Shown here: positions 1 through 9,371 of the stretch, in pieces
Layout: each line of letters begins with the position of its first letter
How positions within the stretch are numbered: the first letter of the stretch is position 1
The notes under the pieces: model-generated
What the model was told of the DNA's origin: nothing
What the model saw: the letters and a program-made list of their open reading frames with translations, nothing else
The model's database searches: none
NCBI RefSeq assembly: GCF_019599145.1
Contig: NZ_CP080647.1
Span: 6,820,001-6,884,000 of the forward strand
Source: Streptomyces akebiae
Lineage (GTDB): Bacteria; Actinomycetota; Actinomycetes; Streptomycetales; Streptomycetaceae
Length of the DNA stretch: 64,000 bases
Direction of reading: 5' to 3'
Translations under genes and position numbers: made by a program

Positions 1-183
1 GGCCTTGTCGAGCTGACGCGCGGCAGCGCGCTGGTACTCGGTGGCCTTCTCCACGTCACCCGCGGCAGCGGCCTCACGGGCCTTGCGGATCGCGGTCTTG
101 AGCGACGACTTGACGGCCTTGTTGCGAAGGCGCGCCTTCTCGTTCGTCTTGTTCCGCTTGATCTGGGACTTGATGTTCGCCAC
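1..183 (-). CDS. rpsT: 30S ribosomal protein S20 (C-terminal end cut by the window)
   Basis: Small-subunit protein S20, which binds 16S rRNA early in 30S assembly. It reads leftward from a GTG at 183 with the start [20 protein letters not shown], typical of actinobacterial S20, and stays open for 61 codons to the window edge; the family is about 88 residues, so roughly 27 are missing. The sequence is Lys/Arg/Ala-rich and helical as expected. AAAAGG lies about 9 nt before the start. It is divergent from lepA, with 214 bp between the two starts, a common rpsT-lepA arrangement in actinobacteria. Confidence 0.95.
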   Translation of the reverse strand, partial: MANIKSQIKRNKTNEKARLRNKAVKSSLKTAIRKAREAAAAGDVEKATEYQRAAARQLDKA

Positions 184-397
184 GAATGAGCCTTTTCAGC
201 TTGGTTTTCCTTGGGATGTGCCTCCTGCAGAGAGGGCATGAGACACAGCGGCCCACGTTACCAGCAGCTCTCGCGTGGGCCCAAACCGGTCGCAGCCCTC
301 CACCCGTGGGACCATGGTGCCTACGTACAGCCCCGCCAGACCCGATCCGACCCGAGACCGCAGACGGCTGCGGACGCCTCAAGAATCAGGACCCTGC

Positions 398-2266
398 GTG
401 CCCGCGATCCCTAGCCATGTGCCCGAGCCGAGCCGTACCGACCCGGCTCTGATCCGCAATTTCTGCATCATCGCGCACATCGACCACGGCAAGTCCACGC
501 TCGCCGACCGGATGCTTCAGCTCACCGGTGTCGTCGAGCAGCGGCAGATGCGTGCTCAGTACCTCGACCGCATGGACATCGAGCGTGAGCGCGGAATCAC
601 GATCAAGTCCCAGGCGGTGCGTCTGCCCTGGGCGCCGACCACTGATCCGGGCAACACGCACATCCTCAACATGATCGACACCCCCGGGCACGTCGACTTC
701 ACGTATGAGGTGTCGCGGTCGCTGGCGGCCTGTGAGGGGACCGTCCTCCTCGTCGACGCGGCGCAGGGGATCGAGGCCCAGACCCTCGCCAACCTGTACC
801 TGGCGATGGAGAACGACCTCAAGATCATCCCCGTACTGAACAAGATCGACCTGCCGGCCGCCCAGCCGGAGAAGTTCTCCGAGGAGCTGGCGAACCTCAT
901 CGGCTGCGACCCGGAGGACGTGCTGAAGGTCTCCGCCAAGACGGGTGTCGGGGTCGACGCGCTGCTCGACAGGGTCGTGGCGGAGGTTCCGGCGCCGGTC
1001 GGCGTCAAGGACGCGCCCGCCCGCGCGATGATCTTCGACTCGGTGTACGACTCGTACCGGGGCGTGGTCACGTACGTCCGTGTGATCGACGGGCAGCTCA
1101 ACAAGCGCGAGCGGATCCGGATGATGTCCACCGGTGCCACGCACGAGCTGCTGGAGATCGGGACCAACTCGCCCGAGATGCTGCCCGCCGACGGGCTGGC
1201 CGTCGGTGAGGTGGGTTACCTCATCACCGGGGTGAAGGACGTCCGGCAGTCCAAGGTCGGTGACACGATCACCAGCCAGGCGAAGGGGGCGACCGAGGCG
1301 CTCGGGGGATACAAGGACCCCAAGCCGATGGTCTTCTCCGGGTTGTATCCGCTGGACGGCTCCGACTATCCCGAGCTGCGTGACGCGCTCGACAAGCTCC
1401 AGCTCAACGACGCCGCGCTCGTGTACGAGCCGGAGACGTCCGCCGCGCTGGGCTTCGGTTTCCGCGTCGGCTTCCTCGGGCTGCTGCACCTCGATGTGAT
1501 CCGGGAGCGGCTGGAGCGCGAGTTCGGGCTCGACCTGATCGCCACCGCGCCGAACGTCGTGTACCGCGTCGTCATGGAGGACGGCACGGAGCACACGGTC
1601 ACCAACCCGAGCGAGTTCCCCGAGGGCAAGATCAACGAGGTGTACGAGCCCGTCGTACGCGCCACGATCCTCGCCCCGACCGAGTTCATCGGCTCGATCA
1701 TGGAGCTGTGCCAGACCCGGCGCGGCACCCTGCTCGGCATGGACTACCTGTCGGAGGACCGGGTCGAGATCCGGTACACGTTGCCGCTCGCGGAGATCGT
1801 CTTCGACTTCTTCGACCAGCTGAAGTCGAAGACGCGCGGTTACGCGTCGCTGGACTACGAGCCCACGGGTGAGCAGACCTCCAGCCTCGTCAAGGTCGAC
1901 ATCCTGCTGCACGGCGACAAGGTGGACGCCTTCTCGGCGATCACGCACAAGGACGCGGCATACGCGTACGGGGTGCGGCTCGTCGCCAAGCTGCGCGAAC
2001 TCATCCCGCGGCAGGCCTTCGAGGTGCCCATCCAGGCCGCCATCGGCTCGCGCGTCATCGCCCGCGAGACCATCCGCGCCATCCGCAAGGACGTCCTCGC
2101 CAAGTGCTACGGCGGTGACATCTCCCGTAAGCGGAAGCTGCTGGAGAAGCAGAAGGAAGGCAAGAAGCGGATGAAGATGGTGGGCTCTGTGGAGGTTCCG
2201 CAGGAGGCCTTCATCGCCGTTCTGTCCAGTGACGACAGCGCCGGCGGGGGCAAGGGCAAGAAGTAG
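398..2266 (+). CDS. lepA: Elongation factor 4 (LepA), ribosome-associated GTPase
   Basis: EF4/LepA is a translational GTPase that acts on stalled ribosomes and in 30S maturation. The 622-residue protein has the P-loop AHIDHGKST at about residues 26-34, the switch-I stretch [10 protein letters not shown], the G3 box DTPGHVD and NKID (G4). EF-G-like domains II, III and V and the LepA C-terminal domain follow, ending in a Lys-rich tail. The frame stays open upstream to 275, but the GTG at 398 is chosen because the protein then begins [20 protein letters not shown], like other Streptomyces LepA proteins, and the upstream residues look non-coding. A strong hairpin follows the gene. Confidence 0.97.
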   Translation: MPAIPSHVPEPSRTDPALIRNFCIIAHIDHGKSTLADRMLQLTGVVEQRQMRAQYLDRMDIERERGITIKSQAVRLPWAPTTDPGNTHILNMIDTPGHVDFTYEVSRSLAACEGTVLLVDAAQGIEAQTLANLYLAMENDLKIIPVLNKIDLPAAQPEKFSEELANLIGCDPEDVLKVSAKTGVGVDALLDRVVAEVPAPVGVKDAPARAMIFDSVYDSYRGVVTYVRVIDGQLNKRERIRMMSTGATHELLEIGTNSPEMLPADGLAVGEVGYLITGVKDVRQSKVGDTITSQAKGATEALGGYKDPKPMVFSGLYPLDGSDYPELRDALDKLQLNDAALVYEPETSAALGFGFRVGFLGLLHLDVIRERLEREFGLDLIATAPNVVYRVVMEDGTEHTVTNPSEFPEGKINEVYEPVVRATILAPTEFIGSIMELCQTRRGTLLGMDYLSEDRVEIRYTLPLAEIVFDFFDQLKSKTRGYASLDYEPTGEQTSSLVKVDILLHGDKVDAFSAITHKDAAYAYGVRLVAKLRELIPRQAFEVPIQAAIGSRVIARETIRAIRKDVLAKCYGGDISRKRKLLEKQKEGKKRMKMVGSVEVPQEAFIAVLSSDDSAGGGKGKK

Positions 2267-2332
2267 CCAACGGCGACTCCGGTCGCCGACCGCGGGGTAG
2301 CCACTGTTACCCCGGGAAACTCGGGCAGAATG

Positions 2333-2364
2333 CGGGCCCGTCGCGTTTCGGCGCGGCGGGCCCG
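2333..2364. terminator. Rho-independent-like hairpin after lepA
   Basis: A 13-bp stem (2333-2345 with 2352-2364, one T:G wobble) closes a 6-nt loop TTTCGG. No T-tract follows, as is usual for Streptomyces terminators. It lies 66 bp after the lepA stop and about 200 bp before the acyl-CoA ligase start. Confidence 0.7.
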
Positions 2365-2480
2365 TAGGTCTTCCGGGAGGCGTCGGTGCGTGTTCGTACG
2401 GTCGTTCTCGGTGGAAAGTGACTGCCCGCCGCCCCTTACCAACCGGCCGACCTCGCTCTACCCTGATCACCACTCGATAG

Positions 2481-2494
2481 TTACTCGCGAGTTA
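2481..2494. promoter_or_regulatory. Palindromic operator candidate upstream of the acyl-CoA ligase
   Basis: The perfect palindrome ACTCGCGAGT (2483-2492) sits inside TTACTCGCGAGTTA, in a locally AT-rich stretch 72 bp before the ligase start. The size and position suit a TetR-type repressor, the usual regulators of fatty-acid genes. No regulator gene is adjacent, so the binding protein is unknown. Confidence 0.45.
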
Positions 2495-2565
2495 AACAAC
2501 AGCCGCTTTGAGCCAGCCGCACAGTCCGTGAGCCAGCTGTACTGTCGCGTGCCCCGGAGGATGTC

Positions 2566-4443
2566 GTGAGCGACACACAGACCCTGATCGAGAACCGTCC
2601 GCCCTCGGTGGCGGCCCTCTTCCTCGAGCGCGTGGCGGCCACGCCCGACGGCGAGGCCTATCGGTACCCGGTGCCACCGGCCTCCGGGGAGGGGCCCTCC
2701 GGCTGGAAGTCGCTGAGCTGGGCACAGTCGGCCGAACGGGTCTACGCCGTCGCGGCCGGACTGATCGAGCTGGGCGTGCAGCCGGAGCAGCGGGTCGCCC
2801 TCGCCTCGTCGACGCGCATCGAGTGGATTCTCGCCGACCTCGGCATCATGTGCGCGGGTGCCGCCACCACGACCGTATATCCGCAGACCAACGCCGAGGA
2901 GTCCGCGTACATCCTCGCGGATTCCTCCAGCCGGGTCCTCATCGCCGAGGACGCCGCCCAGCTCGCCAAGGCCCGGGAGAAGAAGGCCGAGCTGCCCGAG
3001 CTGACGCACGTCGTCGTCATCGACACCGAGGGCGCGGACCTCTCGGAGGACTGGGTCCTCTCCCTGGCCGAGCTGGAGAAGCGCGGCGCCGCGTACCTGG
3101 AGAAGAAGCCCGACCTGATCAAGGAGAAGGTCGGCGCGATCACCAAGGACCAGCTCGCCACGCTCATCTACACCTCCGGCACCACCGGGCGCCCCAAGGG
3201 GGTCCGGCTGCCGCACGACAACTGGGCGTACATGGCGAAGGCGATCGCCGCGACCGGGCTGGTCAGCGCCGAGGACGTGCAGTACCTGTGGCTGCCACTC
3301 GCGCACGTGTTCGGCAAGGTGCTCACCAGCGGTCAGATCGAGGTCGGGCACGTCACCGCCGTCGACGGCCGGATCGACAAGATCATCGAGAACCTTCCGG
3401 TGGTGCAGCCGACGTACATGGCGGCCGTGCCGCGCATCTTCGAGAAGGTCTACAACGGCGTCGTCGCCAAGGCCCGCGCGGGCGGCCCGGCCAAGTACAA
3501 GATCTTCCAGTGGGCGGCCGGCGTCTCCCGCGAGTACGCCAAGGTCAGCCAGGACAACTTCCGCCGCACCGGCACCGCCTCGGTGCCGTTCACGCTCGGC
3601 GCGAAGCACAAGGTCGCCGACGCGCTGGTGTACGCCAAGCTCCGCGAGGCGTTCGGCGGCCGGCTGCGGGCGTGTGTCTCCGGGTCGGTCGCGCTGGCGC
3701 CCGAGATCGGGTTCTTCTTCGCCGGTGCCGGCATCCACATCCTTGAGGGCTACGGCCTCACGGAGACCTCGGCCGCGTCCTTCGTGAACCCCGGAGAGGC
3801 GTACCGCACCGGTACGGTCGGCAAGCCGCTGCCCGGCTGCGAGGTGCGGATCGCGGACGACGGCGAGATCCTGCTGCGCGGGCCCGGTGTGATGGAGGGG
3901 TACCACGGCCTGCCGGAGAAGACGGCGGAGGTGCTGGAGGCCGACGGGTGGTTCCACACCGGTGACATCGGGGAGCTGTCGCCCGACGGGTACCTGCGGA
4001 TCACCGACCGGAAGAAGGACCTGTTCAAGACCTCCGGCGGCAAGTACATCGCGCCGACCGAGATCGAGGGGCGGTTCAAGTCGCTGTGCCCCTTCACCTC
4101 CAACGTCATGGTGATCGGCGCGGACCGGAACTTCTGCACCGCGCTCATCGCCCTCGACGAGCTGTCCCTCCAGGGGTGGGCCGCGGAGAACGGGCTGGCC
4201 GGGAAGTCGTACGAGGAGATCATCGCAGCGCCGGCGACGGTGGAGATGGTCGACGGGTACGTCAAGCAGCTCAACGAGGGGTTGCAGCGGTGGCAGACGA
4301 TCAAGAAGTTCCGGTTGCTGCCGCGGGATCTCGATGTCGAGCACGGTGAGCTCACGCCGAGCCTGAAGTTGAAGCGGCCGGTGGTGGAGAAGGAGTACCA
4401 GCACCTCATCGACGAGATGTACGCCGGTGCGCGCGAGGCGTAG
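2566..4443 (+). CDS. fadD: Long-chain fatty-acid-CoA ligase (AMP-forming)
   Basis: Activates free fatty acids to acyl-CoA through an acyl-adenylate, feeding beta-oxidation or lipid synthesis; it acts in the cytoplasm or at the membrane face. The 625-residue protein has the adenylate-forming P-loop YTSGTTGRPKGVRL at about residue 200, the gate motif GYGLTE and the hinge stretch DRKKDLFKTSGGKYIAPTEIE near residue 490, which carries the acyl-CoA synthetase signature. The length suits the 600-residue long-chain ligase class rather than short acetyl-CoA synthetases. The GTG start is set by GGAGG at 2556-2560. It is monocistronic: a hairpin lies upstream and the next gene is convergent. Chain-length preference cannot be read from sequence. 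Confidence 0.92.
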   Translation: MSDTQTLIENRPPSVAALFLERVAATPDGEAYRYPVPPASGEGPSGWKSLSWAQSAERVYAVAAGLIELGVQPEQRVALASSTRIEWILADLGIMCAGAATTTVYPQTNAEESAYILADSSSRVLIAEDAAQLAKAREKKAELPELTHVVVIDTEGADLSEDWVLSLAELEKRGAAYLEKKPDLIKEKVGAITKDQLATLIYTSGTTGRPKGVRLPHDNWAYMAKAIAATGLVSAEDVQYLWLPLAHVFGKVLTSGQIEVGHVTAVDGRIDKIIENLPVVQPTYMAAVPRIFEKVYNGVVAKARAGGPAKYKIFQWAAGVSREYAKVSQDNFRRTGTASVPFTLGAKHKVADALVYAKLREAFGGRLRACVSGSVALAPEIGFFFAGAGIHILEGYGLTETSAASFVNPGEAYRTGTVGKPLPGCEVRIADDGEILLRGPGVMEGYHGLPEKTAEVLEADGWFHTGDIGELSPDGYLRITDRKKDLFKTSGGKYIAPTEIEGRFKSLCPFTSNVMVIGADRNFCTALIALDELSLQGWAAENGLAGKSYEEIIAAPATVEMVDGYVKQLNEGLQRWQTIKKFRLLPRDLDVEHGELTPSLKLKRPVVEKEYQHLIDEMYAGAREA

Positions 4444-4480
4444 CGCCTGACGCAGGGGGTGGTGGGGACTGCTCGGCGGC

Positions 4481-4523
4481 TGCGGGATCGTCGTGGCTTG
4501 TCGGCAGTTCCCCGCGCCCCTGA
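4481..4523. repeat. Intergenic GC-rich repeat, copy A (single arm)
   Basis: Contains GCAGTTCCCCGCGCCCCTGA (4504-4523), the core of an inverted-repeat family found six times in this window. Only one arm is present. It fills the gap between the convergent acyl-CoA ligase and receiver-protein genes, ending 2 bp before the latter's stop codon. Confidence 0.75.
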
Positions 4524-4525
4524 GG

Positions 4526-5098
4526 TCAGCTGCTGCGGTCCCTCGTCACCAGGGCTCGGAGGTCCTGCAGCTGTATTCGGACCTCCGGCAGGTCCGGGGT
4601 CGCCTGGGTCAGTTGTTTCTCCAGGGCCGCCAGGCGGGCGTCGACCTGTTCCGCGTGCTCCCGTCGGCTCGTCAGCAGGGTCTCCAGCTGTCGGGTCTTG
4701 CGGTGCAGGTCCAGGAAGACGCTGACCTTCGCCCGTAACACCCAGGGGTCGAACGGTTTGGTGAGGTAGTCGGCGGCGCCGGTGGCGTAGCCGCGGAAGG
4801 CGTAGCCGGCGTCGGTGTCCGTGCCGGTGAGGAAGATGATCGGGACGTCCTTGGTCTGGTCGAGGCGCTTGATGTGGGCGGCGGTCTCGAAGCCGTCCAT
4901 GCCGGGCATCCGGATGTCGAGGAGGACGACCGCGAAGCGGTGCCGCAGCAGGGCCTTCATCGCCTCTTCGCCCGAACGGGCGCGGACCAGCGGCTCGTTG
5001 AGGGATGCCAGGACGGCCTCCAGGGCGAGCAGGTTGTCCTCCATGTCGTCGACGAGGAGGATGCCCGCGCCCGCGTCGGTCCGGTCCTGAGGGGTCAT
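4526..5098 (-). CDS. Stand-alone response regulator with C-terminal coiled coil (OsaB-like)
   Basis: A 190-residue receiver protein. Residues 12-130 form a CheY-like domain with the acidic pair in LLVDDMEDN, the phospho-acceptor D61 in LLDIRMPGMDG, the switch threonine region FLTGT and K114 in YLTKPFD. The rest (about 130-185) is charged and heptad-like, predicting a coiled coil; there is no DNA-binding domain. The start ATG overlaps the kinase stop by 4 bp (ATGA), so the two are translationally coupled and this is the likely partner of that hybrid kinase. The kinase pairing and the receiver-plus-coiled-coil design resemble S. coelicolor OsaB, an osmoadaptation regulator. The link to OsaB rests on architecture recalled, not on an alignment. 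Confidence 0.85.
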   Translation of the reverse strand: MTPQDRTDAGAGILLVDDMEDNLLALEAVLASLNEPLVRARSGEEAMKALLRHRFAVVLLDIRMPGMDGFETAAHIKRLDQTKDVPIIFLTGTDTDAGYAFRGYATGAADYLTKPFDPWVLRAKVSVFLDLHRKTRQLETLLTSRREHAEQVDARLAALEKQLTQATPDLPEVRIQLQDLRALVTRDRSS

Positions 5099-8000
5099 GG
5101 TGAGGGTGCCTCGTTCTCTTCGGTGCGTTTCTCGGGGGACGGCTCGGCGCTCTCCGGGGCCCTGGGGGTTTCCGGGTCCAGGACCGCGCAGACGACCGTG
5201 AGCAGTTGGTCGACGTCCACCGGCTTCGGTACGTAGTCGTTGGCGCCGCGGGCGATGGACTTCTCGCGGTCGCCGGGCATGGCCTTGGCGGTGAGTGCGA
5301 CGATCGGCAGGCCCGCCCAGCGGGGCGTGCGGCGGATGGCGGAGATCGTCTCGTAGCCGTCCATCTCCGGCATCATGATGTCCATCAGGACGAGTTCGAC
5401 GTCCGGGTTGCGCTCCAGGGTCTCGATGCCCTCGCGGCCGTTCTCCGCGTACAGCACGGGCATGCCGACCCGGCCCAGGACATGGGTGAGCGCGAAGACG
5501 TTGCGGATGTCGTCGTCGACGATCAGCACCCGGCGGCCCGGCAGGACCTGGCCCGCACGGCCCACCTTCCACGCCTCCAGCTTGGTGGGCGCCGGCCAGG
5601 AGTCGTCGCTGTCGTGCGCGTCGCCGTCGTAAGCGGCCGGGTACGGCTCGGTGGTCAGCTGCTCGGGGACGAGGCTGCCGTGCTCCTCGACCACCGGGCC
5701 CGTCACCCCGTGGCCCGGGCTGAAGACCGGGACGTACAGCGTGAAGGTCGAGCCCTTGCCGGGGACGCTCTCCGCGACGATGCGGCCGCCGAGCAGGCCG
5801 GCGATCTCGCGGCTGATGGACAGGCCGAGGCCGGTGCCGCCGTACTTGCGGTTGGTGGTGCCGTCGGCCTGCTGGAACGCCTCGAAGATCACCGGGAGTT
5901 TCTCGGCCGCGATGCCGATGCCGGTGTCCGAGACGACGAAGGCGATCACCTCGTCGTGGTCCTCGCGGGTGTGACGGTGGTCGGGGTCCTTGACGCGACC
6001 GACGGTCAGCTCGACCCGGCCGGACGCGGTGAACTTGATCGCGTTCGACAGGAGGTTGCGCAGGATCTGCTGGAGGCGCTGCTCGTCCGAGTACATCTCG
6101 CGGGGGACGTCCTCGCCGACCGTGACATCGAAGGCGAGGCCCCGGTCGAGCGTGAGGGGCCGGAACGTGGCGTGGACGTAGTCCAGGAGCTTGATCAGCG
6201 GGAGACGCTTCGGGCGTACGTCCATCCGGCCCGCCTCGATCTTCGAGAGGTCGAGGATGTCGTTGATCAACTGCAGCAGATCCGACCCCGAGCGGTGGAT
6301 CGTCGTCGCGAACTGCACTTCCTGGTCGGTGAGATGGCCGTCCGGGTTGTCGGAGAGCAGCCGCGCCAGGATCAGCAGGGAGTTCAGCGGGGTGCGCAGT
6401 TCATGGGACATGTTCGCCAGGAACTCCGACTTGTACTGCGAGGAGGTGGCCAACAGTGCCGCCTTCTCCTCCAGTTCGGCATTCGAGCGCTGCAACTCCG
6501 CCTGCTGCATCTGCAGTTCGTCGGAGCGCTCCTGGAGTTGCCTGGCGAGGCGCTGGGACTCGCCGAGGAGGGACTCCGTACGGGAGTTGGCGATGATGGT
6601 GTTGATGGCGACACCGATGGTGTTCACGAACTGGTCGAAGAACGCCAGGTGGACGTCGGAGAAGCGGGAGAAGGACGCCAGCTCGATCACCCCGAGGAGC
6701 TTGTCCTCGAAGAGGATCGGGATGATCACCACACTGGACGGCGAGGCCTCGCCGAGACCACTGTTGATCTTGATGTAGCCCGGTGGGGCCTCCTCCACCA
6801 GGATCCGTTTCTTCTCGCGGGCCGCCTGTGCGACGAGACCGTGCACGGGCAGTCCACCGGTCTCGACGGTCGCGCCCTGCGCCGCGCCGTAGCCCGCGAT
6901 GAAGGCGAGGCCCTTGGTGGGCGCCACCGGGAGCGGGGCCGTGCCGTCCTCGTCGGGGTCGGCCAGGTAGAAGGCGCCGTACTGGGCGTTCACCAGCGGG
7001 GTCAGCTCGCGCAGGATCAGGTCGGCGACCTCCATCAGGTCGCGGTGGCCCTGCATCAGGGCGGCGAGCCGGGCGAGGTTGGACTCCAGCCAGTCCTTCG
7101 CGCGGGTGGTCTCGCGGAGGTTGGCCACCATCAGGTTGATGTTGTCCTTCAGCTCGGCGACCTCGCCGCGCGCCTCCACCGTGATCGACCGGGACATGTC
7201 GCCCTGGGCCACGGCCGAGGCGACCTCGGCGATCGCGCGGACCTGGGTGGTCAGGTTCAGGGCGAGTTCGTTGACGTTCGTCGTCAGGCGCTTCCAGGTG
7301 CCGTAGACGCCCTCGACCCGTGCCTGGCCGCCGAGTTGGCCCTCGGAGCCGACCTCGCGGGCGACCCGGGTGACCTCGGACGAGAAGGAGGAGAGCGTGT
7401 CGACCATCGTGTTGATGGCGGTCTTCAGCTCCAGGATCTCGCCGCGCGCGTCCACGTCGATCTTCTTGGAGAGGTCGCCGTTCGCCACCGCCGTGGTCAC
7501 CTGGGCGATGTTCCTGACCTGGGACGTCAGGTTGTCCGCCATGTAGTTGACGTTGTCCGTGAGGTCCCGCCACACACCGGACACGCCCAGCACCTGGGCC
7601 CGGCCGCCGAGCGCGCCGTCGGTGCCGACCTCGCGGGCCACCCTCGTCACCTCGTCGGCGAAGGCCCGCAGCTGCTCCACCATCGTGTTGACGGTGTCCT
7701 TCAGTTCGAGGATCTCGCCGCGCGCGTCGACGGTGATCTTCTTGGAGAGGTCGCCGTTGGCGACGGCGGTGGTGACCTGCGCGATGTTGCGGACCTGCGA
7801 CGTCAGGTTCAGGGCCATGAAGTTGACGTTGTCGGTGAGGTCCTTCCAGACGCCGGAGACGCCCCGCACCTGCGCCTGGCCGCCGAGGTTGCCCTCGGTG
7901 CCGACCTCGCGGGCGACGCGGGTGACCTCGTCGGCGAAGGCGGAGAGCTGGTCGACCATCGTGTTGATCGTCGACTTCAGCTCCAGGATCTCGCCCTTGG

Positions 8001-9267
8001 CCTCGACCGTGATCTTCTTGCCGAGGTCTCCCTGCGCGACGGCCGTGGAGACGAGGGCGATGTTCCTGACCTGGGACGTCAGGTTGTCTGCCATGAAGTT
8101 GACGTTGTCGGTGAGGTCCTTCCAGACGCCGGAGACGCCCCGCACCTGGGCCCGGCCGCCGAGGTTGCCCTCGGTGCCGACCTCGCGGGCGACGCGGGTG
8201 ACCTCGTCGGCGAAGGCGGAGAGCTGGTCGACCATCGTGTTGATCGTCGACTTCAGCTCCAGGATCTCGCCCTGCGCGTCGACCGTGATCTTCTGGCTGA
8301 GGTCGCCGTTGGCGACGGCGGTGGTGACCTGGGCGATGTTGCGGACCTGGGAGGTCAGGTTCGACGCCATGAAGTTGACGTTGTCGGTGAGGTCCTTCCA
8401 GACGCCGGAGACGCCCCGCACCTGGGCCCGGCCGCCGAGCTGCCCTTCGGTGCCGACCTCGCGGGCGACGCGGGTGACCTCGTCGGCGAAGGCGGACAGC
8501 TGATCGACCATCGTGTTCACGGTGAGCTTCAGTTCGAGCAACTCGCCGGTCGCCTCGACCGTCACCGTACGGGTGAGGTCGCCGCGCGCCACCGACGTGG
8601 TCACCAGGGCGATGTCCCGCACCTGAGCGGTCAGCCGGGAGGCCATGGTGTTGACCGCCTCGGTCACGTCCCGCCAACTCCCGGACAGGCCCCTGACCTT
8701 GGCCCGGCCGCCGAGACGCCCCTCGGTGCCGACCTCGCGGGCCACCCGGGTCACTTCGCCGGTGAACAAGGACAACTGGTCGACCATCTTGTTCACCGCA
8801 CGGCCCAACCGCCTGAGGTCACCCCGGAGTTGACGGTTGCCGTCGTGCAGGTCGACCCGCTGGGTGAGGTCGCCGCCGGCCACCGCGTCCAGGACCCGCG
8901 TGGCGTTGGCCGCCGGGGCGACCAGGGCGTCCAGCGTCTGGTTCACGTCGTCGACCCGTGTCGCCCAGGCCCCCTGGCCCGGGCTGGCCGACAGTCGCTC
9001 GTCGAGGCGCCCGTGCCGGACCAACTCACGCCGTACACGCTGCACTTCGCTGCCGAAGTGGGTGCTGCGGTCGATGATCTGGTTGAAGAGGGCGCACAGC
9101 TCCGCCACCGGGGCGGGGCCCGACTCCGGGACCTTCGTGAAGCTGCCGTCGCGGGCTGCGGTCATGGCGGCGGTCAGCGCGCGGAGATCGGATGCCCGGA
9201 TCAGAACGTCCGTTTGGCTGTCTTTTTGACCGTCTCGGAGCACCCGCGTAGCACTGTTCTCACTCAT
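5095..9267 (-). CDS. HAMP-array hybrid sensor histidine kinase (OsaA-like)
   Basis: A 1390-residue soluble-looking hybrid kinase with no evident membrane segment. From about residue 120 to 730 it carries six to seven HAMP units with a 92-residue period, each holding [13 protein letters not shown] and NTMVDQL-like segments. A GAF domain follows (about 745-900), then a coiled coil, HisKA with H955 in [14 protein letters not shown], an HATPase domain with N-box N1075 in [10 protein letters not shown]1 DTGIGI and G2 GGTGLGLS, and a receiver with D1296 in [13 protein letters not shown] and K1348. The architecture fits the class III/OsaA-type kinases that sense osmotic or cell-wall stress, with signalling through HAMP stacking. 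The downstream regulator overlaps it by 4 bp and the phosphatase gene is divergent. The signal sensed is inferred. Confidence 0.92.
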   Translation of the reverse strand: MSENSATRVLRDGQKDSQTDVLIRASDLRALTAAMTAARDGSFTKVPESGPAPVAELCALFNQIIDRSTHFGSEVQRVRRELVRHGRLDERLSASPGQGAWATRVDDVNQTLDALVAPAANATRVLDAVAGGDLTQRVDLHDGNRQLRGDLRRLGRAVNKMVDQLSLFTGEVTRVAREVGTEGRLGGRAKVRGLSGSWRDVTEAVNTMASRLTAQVRDIALVTTSVARGDLTRTVTVEATGELLELKLTVNTMVDQLSAFADEVTRVAREVGTEGQLGGRAQVRGVSGVWKDLTDNVNFMASNLTSQVRNIAQVTTAVANGDLSQKITVDAQGEILELKSTINTMVDQLSAFADEVTRVAREVGTEGNLGGRAQVRGVSGVWKDLTDNVNFMADNLTSQVRNIALVSTAVAQGDLGKKITVEAKGEILELKSTINTMVDQLSAFADEVTRVAREVGTEGNLGGQAQVRGVSGVWKDLTDNVNFMALNLTSQVRNIAQVTTAVANGDLSKKITVDARGEILELKDTVNTMVEQLRAFADEVTRVAREVGTDGALGGRAQVLGVSGVWRDLTDNVNYMADNLTSQVRNIAQVTTAVANGDLSKKIDVDARGEILELKTAINTMVDTLSSFSSEVTRVAREVGSEGQLGGQARVEGVYGTWKRLTTNVNELALNLTTQVRAIAEVASAVAQGDMSRSITVEARGEVAELKDNINLMVANLRETTRAKDWLESNLARLAALMQGHRDLMEVADLILRELTPLVNAQYGAFYLADPDEDGTAPLPVAPTKGLAFIAGYGAAQGATVETGGLPVHGLVAQAAREKKRILVEEAPPGYIKINSGLGEASPSSVVIIPILFEDKLLGVIELASFSRFSDVHLAFFDQFVNTIGVAINTIIANSRTESLLGESQRLARQLQERSDELQMQQAELQRSNAELEEKAALLATSSQYKSEFLANMSHELRTPLNSLLILARLLSDNPDGHLTDQEVQFATTIHRSGSDLLQLINDILDLSKIEAGRMDVRPKRLPLIKLLDYVHATFRPLTLDRGLAFDVTVGEDVPREMYSDEQRLQQILRNLLSNAIKFTASGRVELTVGRVKDPDHRHTREDHDEVIAFVVSDTGIGIAAEKLPVIFEAFQQADGTTNRKYGGTGLGLSISREIAGLLGGRIVAESVPGKGSTFTLYVPVFSPGHGVTGPVVEEHGSLVPEQLTTEPYPAAYDGDAHDSDDSWPAPTKLEAWKVGRAGQVLPGRRVLIVDDDIRNVFALTHVLGRVGMPVLYAENGREGIETLERNPDVELVLMDIMMPEMDGYETISAIRRTPRWAGLPIVALTAKAMPGDREKSIARGANDYVPKPVDVDQLLTVVCAVLDPETPRAPESAEPSPEKRTEENEAPSP
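7100..8790. repeat. Tandem ~276-bp coding repeats (HAMP array)
   Basis: The HAMP-encoding part of the kinase gene repeats every 276 bp. For example, the stretch encoding [10 protein letters not shown] starts its match at about 7817, 8093 and 8369, and neighbouring copies are near-identical over long runs. This exceeds what protein selection alone requires and points to duplication with gene conversion. Confidence 0.85.
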
Positions 9268-9371
9268 GGTGGCCCACTTCGGTAACTCGGCGCTTATGGG
9301 CGTGGTCAGTCTGTCACTCTGTCCGTGCCGCCTGAGGCCTATTCGTCCGAACTTTCTCAGGGAGCCGCTCA

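Noticed and set aside
386..2473. A 695-codon open frame opposite lepA
   Set aside because: Antisense shadow of a strongly conserved gene; no family resemblance.
5206..9285. A 1359-codon open frame on the + strand opposite the HAMP kinase
   Set aside because: It is the mirror of a high-GC coding frame. Its composition is dominated by Asp/Gly/Arg/Val repeats echoing the kinase codons, and the real gene has clear domains.
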